DNA of 64,000 nucleotides, taken from NCBI RefSeq assembly GCF_003597395.2, contig NC_133774.1, forward strand, positions 34,726,068 to 34,790,067, given 5' to 3'. Below the pieces are notes generated by a model. That model was not told the DNA's origin. It saw nothing but the letters and a program-made list of their open reading frames with translations, and did not search any database. The stretch comes from Chelonoidis abingdonii. Its lineage: Eukaryota; Chordata; Testudines; Testudinidae. The number at the start of each line of letters is the position of its first letter. Positions within the stretch are counted from its first letter, which is position 1. The position numbers were made by a program, and so were the translations under genes. Positions 36,501-42,302 of the stretch are shown one piece after another.

Positions 36501-38767
36501 AATGAGTTAATTTCAAGATATTTTGGGAGCTCTGTATTCAGATAGTAGGAGATCTTCTGACTGGTGAGAAGCATGGCAGTGTCTAGGAACTCAAGGGAAG
36601 AGCAGATCCCAGCATAATTCCACCTTTTCTGTCCTTCCAACTTGACCCATCTCCTCATACTGCTACTTCAGGCTAAAAACTGGTAGTGGAAACCTGGCTA
36701 ATATTAAGATCTGTACTAGAGTAGTTTCAAGTAGGGTGTTAGGATCTGCAGGCAAAGAGCAGGAAGCCATCCGCCTGCTGGGATGAGAGGATAATGTGGG
36801 GACTTTCGTGTATATGAGCAAATAATGTTGCCTTCTTGTGTACTACTGGCTACTACTGTCAGTTTGGACTAGTTCTCTTTTACCTGAAGTAGCAGAGGTC
36901 TTTGTTTTGTGAAGATGGAGGAACAGCACCATCCCAGTTCTAGTCCCAGCCCCAAGTCTTTGTCTGTGGGTATATGTGATTTATCTAGCAGTGGTCTTTG
37001 TCTGCAGTGCGTGGATTCACTGCAGAAGGATTCTTATTAAAGGAAGGAGAAGGAGGAGGTGATGAAGATGAGATTACTCTTCCTCTTTGTTCTGTGGGCT
37101 CTGCAGAGACCATCTTGTTATGAGTTTGTATGTCACCTAAAATGATGGTACGGTCATCTGTAGCTGGGGTGCCTATGCCCAACAATGCAAATATCTATTA
37201 TTAATAATAGGAAATAGCTGTTAACACCAGCAACTCAAACAATAATTCTGGTGCAGCCCTCCAGCCTTTCACCAGGGAATCTGTACAGCTGTTCCAGCTA
37301 AATAAAAGATGGGGATTAGAAAAACTTCTTTAATGTTGTTAATGTTGATACACAACAAATAAAACTGTCTGCTTTCAGATCCCAGTGACAATAATGAAGC
37401 CTGAGGAGAAGGCGGAGGTACCAATCGGAGTTGTGATAGGAAGTATACTGGCAGGACTGCTGTTGCTGTTAGCGTTGGTTGCTGTTTTATGGAAGGTGAG
37501 TAGATATTCATATCTGTAAAAGTAAACCAATGAAAGTTCCCACCTGAATACACCAGGGCTATAATCGTAGGAATTGATATGTAATCATGCCGAACAATCA
37601 ATTTATCTGCAACTTGGGGAGAAAAATATTTTTATTAGTATTGCACTTTCCATGTGAGGATCTCAAAGTACATTACAAGGGATCCGTACAGCAGCCCTGG
37701 GAAATATGGGAAATTATTATAATACATTTAATAGACAAGGAACGGGTAAGCACTGACTTCCTGTATAATCATGGCACCTCTGTTTTCTGATAGGTGTCAG
37801 CCTACCTCCATGACTCGCAAGCTGTGCTCTGCACATACCTCCAATGTTCCAAGGGGGCAGGCTGGGCAGCAGGAGGGATGGGGGTGGACTTTGGGGAAAG
37901 ATGGGAAAATGAACAAAGATATGCAAGAGGCAGGCAGGGTGAGTGGGAGATGGAGAAAGGAAGAGGCTTGTGGAGAGGTGAAGGGGAGGGACTAAGGAGG
38001 AGAAGAGCTATCCAGGTTGTCTGGTTTTGGGAAAGGCAACAGATTATCTCTGTGCCAAAGCATTGGTGTTTGAAGGGCTCCCTGGCACACCAAGGCAACT
38101 GCTCCCTGGGGAGTGTTTCTAGGTTCTGTGCTTCGTCATAAAGACACTTGGCTGCACAGCTCTGCTGCTTTGGCACTTTTTTTTTTTTTAAGTTGTGTTT
38201 GGGGCTATACCTTGAACCTGAAGGCTCGAGGAAGGCAGATGAAGACATGCCTCCTGCTTTTAAGAATTTTCTCTCCTCTGCCCTTTTTTTTTTTAAAAAA
38301 AACTACTGTGTGAGTCAAGAATCAGGTTTAAATTAACAGTTTGCTAATTAGAGTTGGTAGTTTTCTACCACCAAAAAATATTGAAGAAAGTGTGGGGGGA
38401 AATTCTTTCATAAAAACAATTTATTTTTTTTGAGGAGGAAGGTTGCCAAAAAAAAGTTTACAACCTGAAAATTTTAGATAACTTCTGTTTTTTCTCAAAA
38501 ATTAGTTTTTCATAAAAAAAAAAGTTCTGATGAAAATGTTTCTATCCGCTGAGAAATGTAGTCTCAAATGACTAAATAAATGGCATGTTTAGATCTAATC
38601 CTAGTACCTTTCATTACCAGGCAGCACAAAATAGACAATACACATGGCTGACAAACTATTTTCAAAACTTCTTACAGCTTGGCTTCTTCAAGAGAAAATA
38701 TGAAAAAATGACAAAGGATGTAGAAGATATTGATGAAATTACAGAACTCACAAAAGACAAAGATTGA
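423..38767 (+). CDS. ITGA2: Integrin alpha-2 (ITGA2), exons 5-30, 5'-partial; exons 7 and 13 disrupted
   Basis: This is the alpha subunit of the alpha2-beta1 integrin (VLA-2, CD49b), a cell-surface receptor for collagens and laminin. Twenty-six consecutive exon equivalents are found in order. They give the end of FG-GAP repeat 2, a vWA/I domain with the MIDAS signature DESNS, propeller blades with calcium loops (DVNRDSVTD, DIDLDGFND, DLNGDGITD), thigh, calf-1 and calf-2 modules, a transmembrane helix and a tail with GFFKRKYEKMTK. That tail and the overall sequence match ITGA2 rather than its neighbour ITGA1. Twenty-four exons are open with consistent phases and consensus splice sites. Exon 7 carries frame-breaking indels and stops, and exon 13 has lost its 3' end and donor, so a full-length protein cannot be read. 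The gene may be a recent unitary pseudogene or may make an exon-skipped product. The signal peptide and first propeller blades lie upstream of the window. The convergent neighbour MOCS2 supports the assignment. Confidence 0.93.
947..1074 (+). CDS. ITGA2: ITGA2 exon 6 equivalent (start of I domain)
   Basis: The acceptor follows TTTTAG and the donor is GTAAGT after ACTCAG. The translation includes DIVVVCDESNSIYPW and KFVQGLDIGPTKTQ. DESNS supplies three of the MIDAS metal-coordinating residues (DxSxS) of the collagen-binding vWA domain. The exon ends in phase 0, so exon 9, which also starts in phase 0, could be joined to it in frame. Confidence 0.96.
1681..1783. repeat. Reptile interspersed repeat (possibly Penelope-like)
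   Basis: Words such as 'gtagccatgttagtctggatctg' and 'agtctacaaggtgccacaggac' (each only part of the copy) recur in the window at 41943-42096 in both orientations. This is a dispersed family I recognise from turtle genomes. Its class (Penelope-like or another) is uncertain. Confidence 0.5.
2141..2330. repeat. Pyrimidine-rich minisatellite, three units
   Basis: Three tandem units of about 59-65 bp begin near 2141, 2200 and 2264. Each starts with a 'cactgggaggcagcctggg'-like core followed by a C/T-rich stretch. It lies in ITGA2 intron 6. The open frames across it are by-products of the C-rich composition. Confidence 0.75.
2590..3340. mobile_element. CR1-type LINE 3' region fragment
   Basis: The stretch contains phrases typical of the 3' part of amniote CR1 elements, including 'gcccagaactggacacagta' and 'aagaattacttctcgggtc', with the surrounding gene-poor text. 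It is degenerate with no usable reading frame. It lies in ITGA2 intron 6, just upstream of the broken exon 7. Confidence 0.65.
3440..3590 (+). pseudogene. ITGA2: ITGA2 exon 7 equivalent, frameshifted
   Basis: This has the right position, acceptor (TTTAG at 3435-3439) and donor (GTAAAG at 3591) for exon 7. It is 151 bp long, against 149 bp inferred from the human protein. Fragments of the expected protein lie in different frames. VGLIQ is in the entry frame and is followed at once by TAA at 3455-3457. NDPRYGFN, then LNTTKTKDDVV ending at TAA 3520-3522, then SQTFQRGGDLTNTF follow after frame changes. A further extra base at about 3577 is needed before DYA. I infer single-base insertions near 3456, 3486 and 3577 and a one-base loss near 3526. 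The lost segment includes the MIDAS threonine (GGDLT). Confidence 0.88.
4522..4808. mobile_element. GC-rich foldback MITE (PIF/Harbinger-like)
   Basis: The element starts after TTA at 4519-4521 with 'gggcatggctac' and ends 'caagtgtagccat', so the termini are inverted copies (ATGGCTACAC type). The interior is strongly GC-rich and self-complementary around 'cagcgctg' and 'caaagcgctgcc' motifs. It has no coding capacity. The base composition is unlike the AT-rich intron around it. Confidence 0.7.
5045..5195 (+). CDS. ITGA2: ITGA2 exon 8 equivalent (I domain)
   Basis: The acceptor is TCACAG and the donor GTAAGT. The translation contains ESGGRPTATKVMVIVTDGES. VTDGES provides the MIDAS aspartate. 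The exon is 151 bp, needing two bases from exon 7, and ends in phase 0. It is intact, unlike the exon before it. Confidence 0.95.
5925..6090 (+). CDS. ITGA2: ITGA2 exon 9 equivalent (I domain)
   Basis: The exon begins at GTTTTGGGATAC after TTTGCAAG and ends before GTAATA. It encodes LGYLIRNELDTKNLIKEIKG, then PTEKYFFNVSSEAALLEEAG and LGERIFSIEG, the C-terminal half of the I domain. It starts in phase 0 and leaves one base. Confidence 0.95.
6458..6531 (+). CDS. ITGA2: ITGA2 exon 10 equivalent (end of I domain)
   Basis: This is a 74-bp exon between CACCAG and GTACGT. It encodes TDQGDTFQMEMSQVGFSAYY followed by SQKK, the exit from the I domain back into the propeller. The phase matches exons 9 and 11. 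Confidence 0.92.
6761..6899 (+). CDS. ITGA2: ITGA2 exon 11 equivalent
   Basis: The acceptor is TTTTTAAG and the donor GTAAGG. It encodes DVLMLGAVGAYDWSGTVVQE and ends FEKILQDRNHSSYLG. It belongs to the FG-GAP propeller just after the I domain. The frame is open. Confidence 0.95.
8437..8900. mobile_element. Older MITE interrupted by a younger Harbinger-like MITE
   Basis: At 8437-8521 is a fragment reading 'aaggacttgtgtatgcagag' and 'tagctccacatatagacac', a family I associate with turtle MITEs. It is interrupted at TTA 8519-8521 by the element at 8522-8781, with possible continuation after 8784. The right-hand limit is approximate. Confidence 0.4.
8522..8781. mobile_element. PIF/Harbinger-like MITE with TTA duplication
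   Basis: The left end reads GGGCAAGTCTACACTT and the right end AATGTAGACCTGGCC, an imperfect terminal inverted repeat. TTA stands directly outside both ends (8519-8521 and 8782-8784), the three-base duplication typical of PIF/Harbinger elements. There is no coding capacity. It lies in ITGA2 intron 11. Confidence 0.75.
8998..9143 (+). CDS. ITGA2: ITGA2 exon 12 equivalent, followed by a GC donor
   Basis: The exon starts after TTTCTAG and ends GATCAG, and the intron begins GCAAGT. The rest of the donor fits the strong consensus usually seen at functional GC-AG introns. It encodes YSVAIISTQNAVYFVAGAPR, then NYTGRVVVYD and QRGDQ, an FG-GAP blade. It ends in phase 0. Confidence 0.94.
9954..10093 (+). 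pseudogene. ITGA2: ITGA2 exon 13 equivalent with eroded 3' end
   Basis: The acceptor TTCCAG and the first 32 codons (to 10049) are good. They include FGSVVCAVDVNRDSVTDVLL and APMFMS, with a calcium-binding loop. The expected rest of the blade (an acidic-basic stretch, then a VYLFTIKE-like end) is absent. After a GAGT tetramer at 10046-10049 the sequence resembles only the very end of the exon, as if about 26 nt were deleted between two GAGT copies. The expected donor position (10078-10079) reads GG instead of GT. The next GT (10094) would leave the wrong phase for exon 14, and the frame stops at 10095-10097. Confidence 0.8.
11650..11860. mobile_element. CR1-type LINE 3' fragment
   Basis: It contains 'tgtgatcatctagtctgaca' and 'acacaggccatagaatttt', words typical of a reptile CR1 3' end. 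The copy is degraded and lies in ITGA2 intron 13. Confidence 0.6.
12167..12370 (+). CDS. ITGA2: ITGA2 exon 14 equivalent
   Basis: This 204-bp exon is in phase 0 at both ends, between AAAAG and GTAAAT. It encodes GILDQQELLEGPQGLENARF, then SDIDLDGFNDVIIGAP with a calcium loop, and NSGAVYIYNG. The propeller blade is intact. Confidence 0.96.
13234..13370 (+). CDS. ITGA2: ITGA2 exon 15 equivalent
   Basis: The acceptor is TTTCTAG and the donor GTTAGT. It encodes KILGSNSAFRQLLQYFGRSV and DLNGDGITDVSVGADG, the last calcium-binding FG-GAP blade. It ends with two bases of the Trp codon completed by exon 16. Confidence 0.95.
13796..14268. repeat. Nested four-armed palindrome with AT-rich centre
   Basis: A 35-base word beginning 'gggctgtgggtctgtttc' occurs four times in alternating orientation, at 13818-13852 (+), 13932-13966 (-), 14090-14124 (+) and 14204-14238 (-). 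Each half is therefore a hairpin, and the two halves (about 13796-13985 and 14070-14268) are inverted copies of each other. The centre, 13985-14070, is almost pure A/T and itself palindromic ('ttataatataatataactat' type). It is probably a composite foldback transposon in ITGA2 intron 15. Open frames across it are mirror artefacts. Confidence 0.88.
15252..15391 (+). CDS. ITGA2: ITGA2 exon 16 equivalent (thigh)
   Basis: The exon starts after TTTCAG and ends before GTAAGA. It encodes SQSIANVSIRASFVPEKISL, then NKNTEVAVKMCFSAKFRPAN. It is the propeller-to-thigh transition, with the conserved thigh cysteine in CFSAKFRP. The phase joins exons 15 and 17. Confidence 0.94.
16574..16725 (+). CDS. ITGA2: ITGA2 exon 17 equivalent (thigh)
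   Basis: The acceptor is TTTTGTAG and the donor GTAAGC. It encodes RYNATLDADLQSSRVTSRGL and FKENNERYIQKNIVV, then TCVEH. The cysteine that human alpha-2 has in its NERC segment is a tyrosine here. The cysteine of TCVEH, the expected disulfide partner of exon 16, is kept. Confidence 0.93.
16900..17060. mobile_element. CR1-type LINE 3' fragment
   Basis: The text 'attatgatcatttagtccga' and 'agcccatgatttcagtgggg' resembles degraded CR1 3' ends seen elsewhere in the window. It lies in intron 17. The rest of that intron (to 18137) shows no recognisable element. Confidence 0.5.
18138..18248 (+). CDS. ITGA2: ITGA2 exon 18 equivalent (thigh)
   Basis: A 111-bp exon in phase 0 at both ends, between TTATAG and GTAAGT. 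It encodes EPSDAVNSLSLRIDISLKNP and ends AAVAYS. The frame is open. Confidence 0.94.
18345..18540. repeat. CORE-SINE/MIR-like repeat
   Basis: The tRNA-SINE-style text 'gcatgggttcatttcccag', followed by 'ctataaaatggggataata', matches the pattern of MIR/CORE-SINE elements. The copy is old and diverged. Confidence 0.55.
18586..18668 (+). CDS. ITGA2: ITGA2 exon 19 equivalent (thigh to calf-1)
   Basis: The acceptor is CTGTAG and the donor GTAAGT. It encodes IPFVKDCGEDELCISDLVLE and VQQKTND. The closely spaced cysteine pair DCGEDELC is a hallmark of integrin alpha chains. It ends with two bases of a Gly codon. Confidence 0.95.
19183..19324 (+). CDS. ITGA2: ITGA2 exon 20 equivalent (calf-1)
   Basis: The acceptor is TTCAACAG and the donor GTATGT. 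It encodes KRPFIVSSKNRRLTFSVKLR and ENAYNTRIQATFSENLFFAS, then SSLP. The frame is open. Text after 19324 in the same frame is intron. Confidence 0.95.
20359..20647. mobile_element. hAT-type non-autonomous element, copy 1
   Basis: It begins 'cactggtaggcaacctatgg' and ends 'ggtttccgacctctg', an inverted terminal repeat of the CAGGGGTAGGCAACC class. The flanks aactagac (20351-20358) and aactaggt (20648-20655) agree at six of eight bases, as expected for an old 8-bp hAT duplication. A close copy lies at 60933-61241. Confidence 0.85.
21217..21309 (+). CDS. ITGA2: ITGA2 exon 21 equivalent (calf-1)
   Basis: A 93-bp exon in phase 0 at both ends, between CCTCCAG and GTACTG. It encodes ADGTEVSCQMGTGHKSVICQ, then VSYPVFKVGQQ. 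Two conserved calf-1 cysteines are present. Confidence 0.95.
21750..22260. repeat. Probable interspersed repeat, purine-rich
   Basis: Text such as 'gcagctgacaggtcaaggag' and 'gtggaatccccacagaaagt' reads like a dispersed amniote repeat whose class I cannot name. No intact frame is present on either strand. It lies in intron 21. Confidence 0.35.
22610..23110 (+). mobile_element. CR1 LINE reverse-transcriptase 3' fragment
   Basis: It contains 'gctaatgacacaaagttggg' (the decayed RT active-site region) and 'aacaggtgcagagaagagct', typical of the end of CR1 ORF2. Frames are broken. The element runs in the plus direction in ITGA2 intron 21. Confidence 0.65.
23415..23491 (+). CDS. ITGA2: ITGA2 exon 22 equivalent (calf-1)
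   Basis: The acceptor is TTGTATAG and the donor GTAAAG. It encodes VYFDINFDFNLKNLQDMANI, then SFHAL. It starts in phase 0 and leaves two bases. Confidence 0.95.
23655..23738 (+). CDS. ITGA2: ITGA2 exon 23 equivalent (calf-2)
   Basis: The acceptor is ATAAACAG and the donor GTACGC. It encodes ESNEEQEADNQVYLSIPLRY, then DAEIHLTR. It takes one base for its first codon and leaves two for the next. The frame is open. Confidence 0.95.
23823..25222. mobile_element. Gypsy-type LTR remnant with inverted pol segment
   Basis: The outer ends read TGTCA (23823) and TGACA (25222), the TG..CA ends of an LTR. The flanks ccata and ctata agree at four of five bases, suggesting a target duplication. The left LTR part runs to about 24640. 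The minus-strand interior (24610-25046) encodes a decayed Ty3/Gypsy RNase H region. From 25056 to about 25150 the sequence is the reverse complement of the LTR start (23823-23905). A short LTR end follows at about 25163-25222, resembling 24600-24630. The whole is a rearranged or nested element in ITGA2 intron 23. Confidence 0.75.
24610..25046 (-). pseudogene. Decayed Gypsy pol (RNase H) fragment
   Basis: Read on the minus strand it gives a Gypsy RT/RNase H segment: DPLLRAPDFEKPFLVTTDAS near the start, GVGAVLMQEGPDQEFHPVVF after it, and, beyond frameshifts, KWLHTIKENNKKLLRW and KMADALSRE. The TTDAS/GVGAVL pattern with a late MADALSR motif is typical of Ty3/Gypsy RNase H. Frameshifts and stops make it non-functional. 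It begins directly after an inverted LTR fragment. Confidence 0.8.
25858..26290. repeat. Possible foldback element
   Basis: The ends 'ggtagctctacacttatgg' and 'gcatgtagctacatgtatct' are weakly inverted. The interior contains inverted copies of a 'gatggagcctttctctgcc'-like word (about 26070 and, reversed, about 26210-26230). Boundaries and family are uncertain. Confidence 0.3.
26297..26494. mobile_element. Tc1/mariner-like MITE with TA duplication
   Basis: The left terminus is CACCTCTACCCCGATATAAC and the right terminus its near-perfect inverse, ending GGGGTAGAGGTG. TA lies immediately outside both ends (26295-26296 and 26495-26496). The interior is about 160 bp with a C-rich tract and no coding capacity. 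It lies in ITGA2 intron 23. Confidence 0.88.
27166..27268 (+). CDS. ITGA2: ITGA2 exon 24 equivalent (calf-2)
   Basis: The acceptor is GATTACCAG and the donor GTTAGT. It encodes FTSINFYEVYSDRNIPSTVN, then EEIGPAFNFSVK. The upstream of two possible AG acceptors was chosen because it keeps the family length and frame. Confidence 0.92.
28207..28317 (+). CDS. ITGA2: ITGA2 exon 25 equivalent (calf-2)
   Basis: A 111-bp exon in phase 0, between CTATTTAG and GTGAAG. It encodes VTTGSIPVKVASVKIHFPQL, then NNPLMYLTALDTDQ. The frame is open. Confidence 0.95.
28560..28770. repeat. CORE-SINE/MIR-like repeat
   Basis: The text 'gctctgccacagccttcctt', 'gacctagggcaagtcactta' and 'ctgtaaatatggggataata' follows the well-known MIR/CORE-SINE core. 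It lies in intron 25. Confidence 0.7.
29268..29372 (+). CDS. ITGA2: ITGA2 exon 26 equivalent (calf-2)
   Basis: A 105-bp exon in phase 0, between CTTTTTAG and GTAAGA. It encodes AGGVSCDAKINPLQIGKTSY, then KKENFRAAKEL. The conserved calf-2 cysteine in SCDAKINPL is present. Confidence 0.95.
30031..30661. mobile_element. hAT-type element with GC-rich internal repeats
   Basis: It begins CAGAGGTGAAAGTAAG and ends TTACTTTCACCCCTG, inverted copies. The flanks cctataga (30023-30030) and catataga (30662-30669) differ by one base, consistent with an 8-bp hAT duplication. The interior repeats a GC-rich unit built on 'atttaaagggctctgggct' and its complement from about 30112 to 30550. Long open frames in it come from base composition and are not genes. 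Confidence 0.82.
30845..30958 (+). CDS. ITGA2: ITGA2 exon 27 equivalent (calf-2)
   Basis: A 114-bp exon in phase 0, between CTGAAAG and GTAAGT. It encodes NCKNTHCNTITCKLKDLTLK, then GEYFVNVSTRIWNGTFAA. The three cysteines match the membrane-proximal calf-2 disulfides of alpha-2. Confidence 0.95.
31336..31420. repeat. Reptile interspersed repeat (possibly Penelope-like)
   Basis: The text 'gtaatatcttttattggacc', 'acttctgttggttgaaaag' and 'cgcttcttcaggtctgggg' is a dispersed sequence I know from turtle genomes. The class assignment is uncertain. An A-run lies just downstream at 31468-31484. Confidence 0.5.
31760..31900. repeat. Inverted repeat (hairpin)
   Basis: The arms at about 31763-31812 and 31847-31895 are inverted copies centred on 'ggagccctctgcagcc', flanked by matching 'gggtgtcac' words. 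It is probably a foldback insertion in intron 27. Open frames on both strands across it are mirror images. Confidence 0.65.
31901..33839. other. Intron 27 remainder: nothing recognised
   Basis: About 1.9 kb of unremarkable AT-rich intron follow the hairpin. I see no exon, tRNA or element I can name, only short A and T runs. Confidence 0.5.
33840..33929 (+). CDS. ITGA2: ITGA2 exon 28 equivalent (calf-2 end)
   Basis: A 90-bp exon in phase 0, between ATTGCAG and GTGAGT. It encodes STFQMLQLTAVAEIDTHNPE, then LFIIGENTLP, immediately before the membrane exon. Confidence 0.95.
33930..37378. other. Intron 28: nothing recognised
   Basis: This 3.4-kb intron shows no splice-flanked frame with family similarity and no repeat I can name. 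The segment at about 34640-34980 has fairly even composition and could be unique sequence, but I have no direct evidence for a function. Confidence 0.5.
37379..37495 (+). CDS. ITGA2: ITGA2 exon 29 equivalent (transmembrane)
   Basis: A 117-bp exon in phase 0, between CTTTCAG and GTGAGT. It encodes IPVTIMKPEEKAEVPIG followed by a hydrophobic helix, VVIGSILAGLLLLLALVAVL, and then WK. This is the single membrane span of the alpha chain. Confidence 0.96.
37620..37800. repeat. Ancient SINE-like repeat
   Basis: The text 'gatctcaaagtacattacaa' and 'gggaaattattataatacat' resembles the 3' core of old amniote SINEs. The copy is diverged. It lies in intron 29; the rest (to 38677) holds only A/T runs and G-rich patches. 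Confidence 0.45.
38678..38767 (+). CDS. ITGA2: ITGA2 exon 30 equivalent (cytoplasmic tail and stop)
   Basis: The acceptor is CTTACAG. It encodes LGFFKRKYEKMTK, then DVEDIDEITELTKDKD, and stops at TGA 38765-38767. GFFKR is the universal integrin-alpha membrane-proximal motif, and KYEKMTK marks alpha-2. The tail ends slightly differently from the mammalian ...ELSS form. Its preservation contrasts with the damage in exons 7 and 13. Confidence 0.96.
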   Translation, partial: LGFFKRKYEKMTKDVEDIDEITELTKDKD

Positions 38768-41700
38768 AGACAACGATGGGAATACAGAACTAATCCTCTG
38801 AGCCACAAACAATGGCTGTGGTCCAATCAGATCTTCAGCTGGAGTGCCTTAAAGTTCAATAACTGTTAAACTTGTTTCTTAAGGAATGAAAATGCTTTTT
38901 TTATGGATGAAAATATTTTACAGATTCTTCTGTGTTGTAAGAGTAACTGCAGGTCAGTTTTTTCCACAAATATTTTATAGTATGTTTTCTTGTATATTTT
39001 TTTTCCTTGCAAACTGGGCAGGTCTGGAGCATACACCTTGTGGCAGAAATCCCACTTCCATTCCACAAAGAGCAAAATAGAGCAATTTTTTTCAGATTTT
39101 GGAACAATATCAGTCCAAGTTAATAGGCTCTTGGTAAAAATGATTTTTTTCTACTAACTAAATGAGCTAGATGACAACATTGCATGATGAATATTGATTC
39201 AGAACATGGAAAAGTAAAGCTCAGTTTGCAGTTACTTAGCTACATTTTGATTGTCTTGGAGAACTGACTCACATTTCCCATCAAATCTGAGTCTGAACTA
39301 ATCTATAACCTTACAGGTTGTATATATTATAAAATGGGCAATGCGTCCTGATTTGGGAATGAAGACTCCAGACTACGCCCTAATATAGGATGTCTGGATG
39401 GGTACACCATACCAAGTACATCACCATATTCCTTTCACTAAGATGACAAAAATTAAATTTTTACACTGTATGGCATTTGTAAAGTACTTCTAAATGAGAC
39501 ATGCTCCTGCTTTAGTGCTGCCTTGCATGTTTTGTCCTTTTTAAAGGCAGAAGATCTGAATTTGAAAACTCACTGTGACTTGCTGTCATTACTAGGTGCT
39601 ACTGTGGCAGCTTTCAAATTCTCAGCACTACTCCAATGGATTTAAATTTTACTTCTCTGAACCCTTGTCTTGTACAGTTAATCGTCTAACAAAGGAGAAA
39701 AAAAAGGCCTATATTTATTATTAAAAATCACTTAATATACCTTTAAATTTACATGTCCTTTTTTCTTTAACCCAAAGAACAAGGTGAACTGAAAACCTTT
39801 ATTTGGATTCCAAATCCTTACTCACGGCAGTAACCCCACAGACTATTGGCATCATGAGAATGAAGATGCAAGATTTTGCCTTCGTTCAGTAGCTGACAAT
39901 AAGGCAGGAGTGAAAGAAGGTGTCTAGTGTATTATAGGAGCACAGGAAAAGCTAAGTAATGTGCAGCTAGTGTGACAAAGAACAGTGGAAGATCTGTTCT
40001 AGATTGGTGCTTGAACCATTCTCATCATCGTATTATGTGAGTGCCTTTCAGTGATGCATTAAGCAGTGTGACCACTATCACATGCTGTTTTTTCTTATAT
40101 AGCTAAAGAACTTTTATAAGTAACTTATGTTTTGTACAATTTAAAATACTGTAGTACTTTTGAAAGAAAAGTTTTAAGACCTAAAAAGAATGTCTTATTC
40201 AGGTGGCCTTATGTTACGCTGGTTAATTTACACAACATTTTTCTATTTAAGTGACCTTATGTTATATACCCTTTGCTTTAAAAGAAAATCTTTGAATTTT
40301 AGGTTTGAAAAACTAAGAATCTCCATGTTAAAGAGAGAGCCCACACCAATCTTGTGGGCTGAGATAATTGAAGTTTTGGTTGCCTCACTCTCATGACAGG
40401 CAGTTATCCTCACAACAAGCACATCACCTGTTGATATGCTTTTCTATACATATTTTGGATTAGAAATAAGGTGGTGTCTGATAGAAGACAATTATCTGAA
40501 GGCTGTAAAATTTTCAAAGGGACCTAAATCCCATTTTCAAAAGAGACTTAAGAGTCTAAGTCCTCTTGACATTCAGTTAGACTTTAGGTAAAGATTTTTA
40601 AAAGTACCATTCTCTTCTATGAATGTGACTAAGGCTCGTACATCACTTAGCACCTTTACATTTTTAACCTTAGCCTCCTAAGGGCCCAAGTCACTTTCAG
40701 AAATTGGCCTTAAGCTCCTAAATCACTTATGCACTTTTTTGAAAATTTTTACCCAAAGTCGTCTTAGTCAGTAAACAGTAGCCAGCCAAGCCACCAACTT
40801 CCCTGGCTGGAAGAGGTGTCATTTGGAATAACAGACTGAAAATAATTCAGCTATCTGGTGTTTGTTTTTATTCTAAAAGTATTTTTTATATTTTCATATT
40901 CTATTTTTTATGGTGACATGTTGATAGACGATCTGGATCCCAAACTCGATTGTCTGACAGATAAATACAGTAGCCACCAGTTGTGTTTGTGGGCAAACTG
41001 AGTTTTTAAAAATTAAGTTGTGTTCTAAACAATTCCTTAAAGAACAAACTTCTGACTCAGTTATAAACCCTGGGTGCATCGACTAGCACATGCAACCTAA
41101 GATTGAAGATAAAAATTGGTCTCCTGCCTCAATTCTTTTAACAACTCGAAAAAAAAAAATTGCACTCATACTGAACTTGCAAAAACCTCATACATAATTA
41201 ATCTTGTGCATTCAAAGCAAGAATAGGAATTTAACAATGCCATGGATGGTAAAATCTTTCATTTTTTGTGCCTTTTGGTGGTGCATGTAATGGAACTCAG
41301 GCAGGCAGCCAGTTTTTATTGTCAATCACAAGTTGAATGTGCAGAGGAGTGTATTACATCCAGGGTTTTAGGTGCGTGATAACATTCACTTGCTGTGACT
41401 GGGTTTTTCATTGTCCCAGGTGTTAGGATTTTTCACCTAGTCTGGAAGAAGCGCTGTTCTCAAACTACAAGGAAAGCAGAGCATAAGTAGGGTTTTGCAT
41501 CTGTCACTTAGCCATTTAATGTTACTAGTTTGGTGGGTTTGTTTGTTTTATATTTGGTTGCCGAGGCGGTTTGTATGTGTATTTTTTATTACTTAAATGG
41601 TTAATTCCATTTTGTAAAGAGTAATTTTATTGCACTTTTGGGTAGGCATAGCCTCAGAAATAATGCTGGAAACTTGATGTATATTTTGTACTGTGTATAA

Positions 41701-41942
41701 CGGTTTGGGGGTTTACATTTTTAGAACCTTGTAAAGACATTTAGTTTTAGCTCTAACGTGTTATTTTGCAGTGCTGGGCTTTGATTCTAATCTTGCTTGC
41801 AACAAGCAGAAGTTAGGAGTAACTCCAGTGAAATCAAGAGTTACACAGTGTAAAACTGGTGCGAGATCCGAATTAGACTGGCTGAGTTTTACACGATATG
41901 AGTAAAGTCCTTCGTAAATCTCAAAAATTAGTCTCACAGGAG

Positions 41943-42096
41943 AAAGCGACAGAGTCCTGCGGCACCTTGTAGACTAACAAAAGAATTGGAGCATGAGCTT
42001 TTGTGGGTGAATACCCAGTATGTCTGTTAGTCTATAAGGTGCTGCTGGACTCTGTCGCTTTTTACAGATCCAAACTAACACTGCTACTCCTCTCAT
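41943..42096. repeat. Inverted pair of a reptile interspersed repeat
   Basis: The word 'aagcgacagagtcctgcggc' with 'accttgtagactaacaaaag' on the left is mirrored by 'ctgttagtctataaggtgct' with 'gctggactctgtcgctttt' on the right, giving a hairpin. It is the same family as 1681-1783. Confidence 0.65.
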
Positions 42097-42169
42097 AGGA
42101 GAGTGGACACTGCCAATGGGGAATGTGAGATAGAGATTTAACACAAATGATTAGATTGAGGACTCAGAA

Positions 42170-42270
42170 CTAGATTGTAGACTTTTTGGGGCAGAGACCA
42201 TCTGTTCTGTGCTTGTGCATAATGAGGCCCTAGGCACCACTAACAGTACAAACGATAAATACTAATGTTT
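42170..42270. repeat. CORE-SINE-like 3' fragment
   Basis: The text 'tttggggcagagaccatctg' and 'aatgaggccctaggcaccac' belongs to a dispersed reptile SINE tail. A related copy is at 45530-45650. Confidence 0.5.
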
Positions 42271-42302
42271 GTTATTTAGTCTGTATTCAGATTTGTAATA
42301 AA

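Larger units (their letters stand above)
38768..42302 (+). other. ITGA2: ITGA2 3' UTR region (extent uncertain)
   Basis: No coding frame follows the stop. The sequence is AT-rich and unique-looking to about 41940, as expected for the long 3' UTR known for ITGA2. Candidate polyadenylation hexamers include AATAAA at 42297-42302; ATTAAA variants occur earlier. Which is used cannot be told from sequence. Confidence 0.45.

Noticed and set aside
37802..38248. Minus-strand open frame of 148 codons
   Set aside because: It lies in an ITGA2 intron, is low in complexity (Ser/Pro-rich) and has no recognisable domain.
423..38767. Assignment to ITGA1, the neighbouring paralogue
   Set aside because: The tail GFFKRKYEKMTK, the I-domain text and the adjacency to MOCS2 fit ITGA2, not ITGA1.
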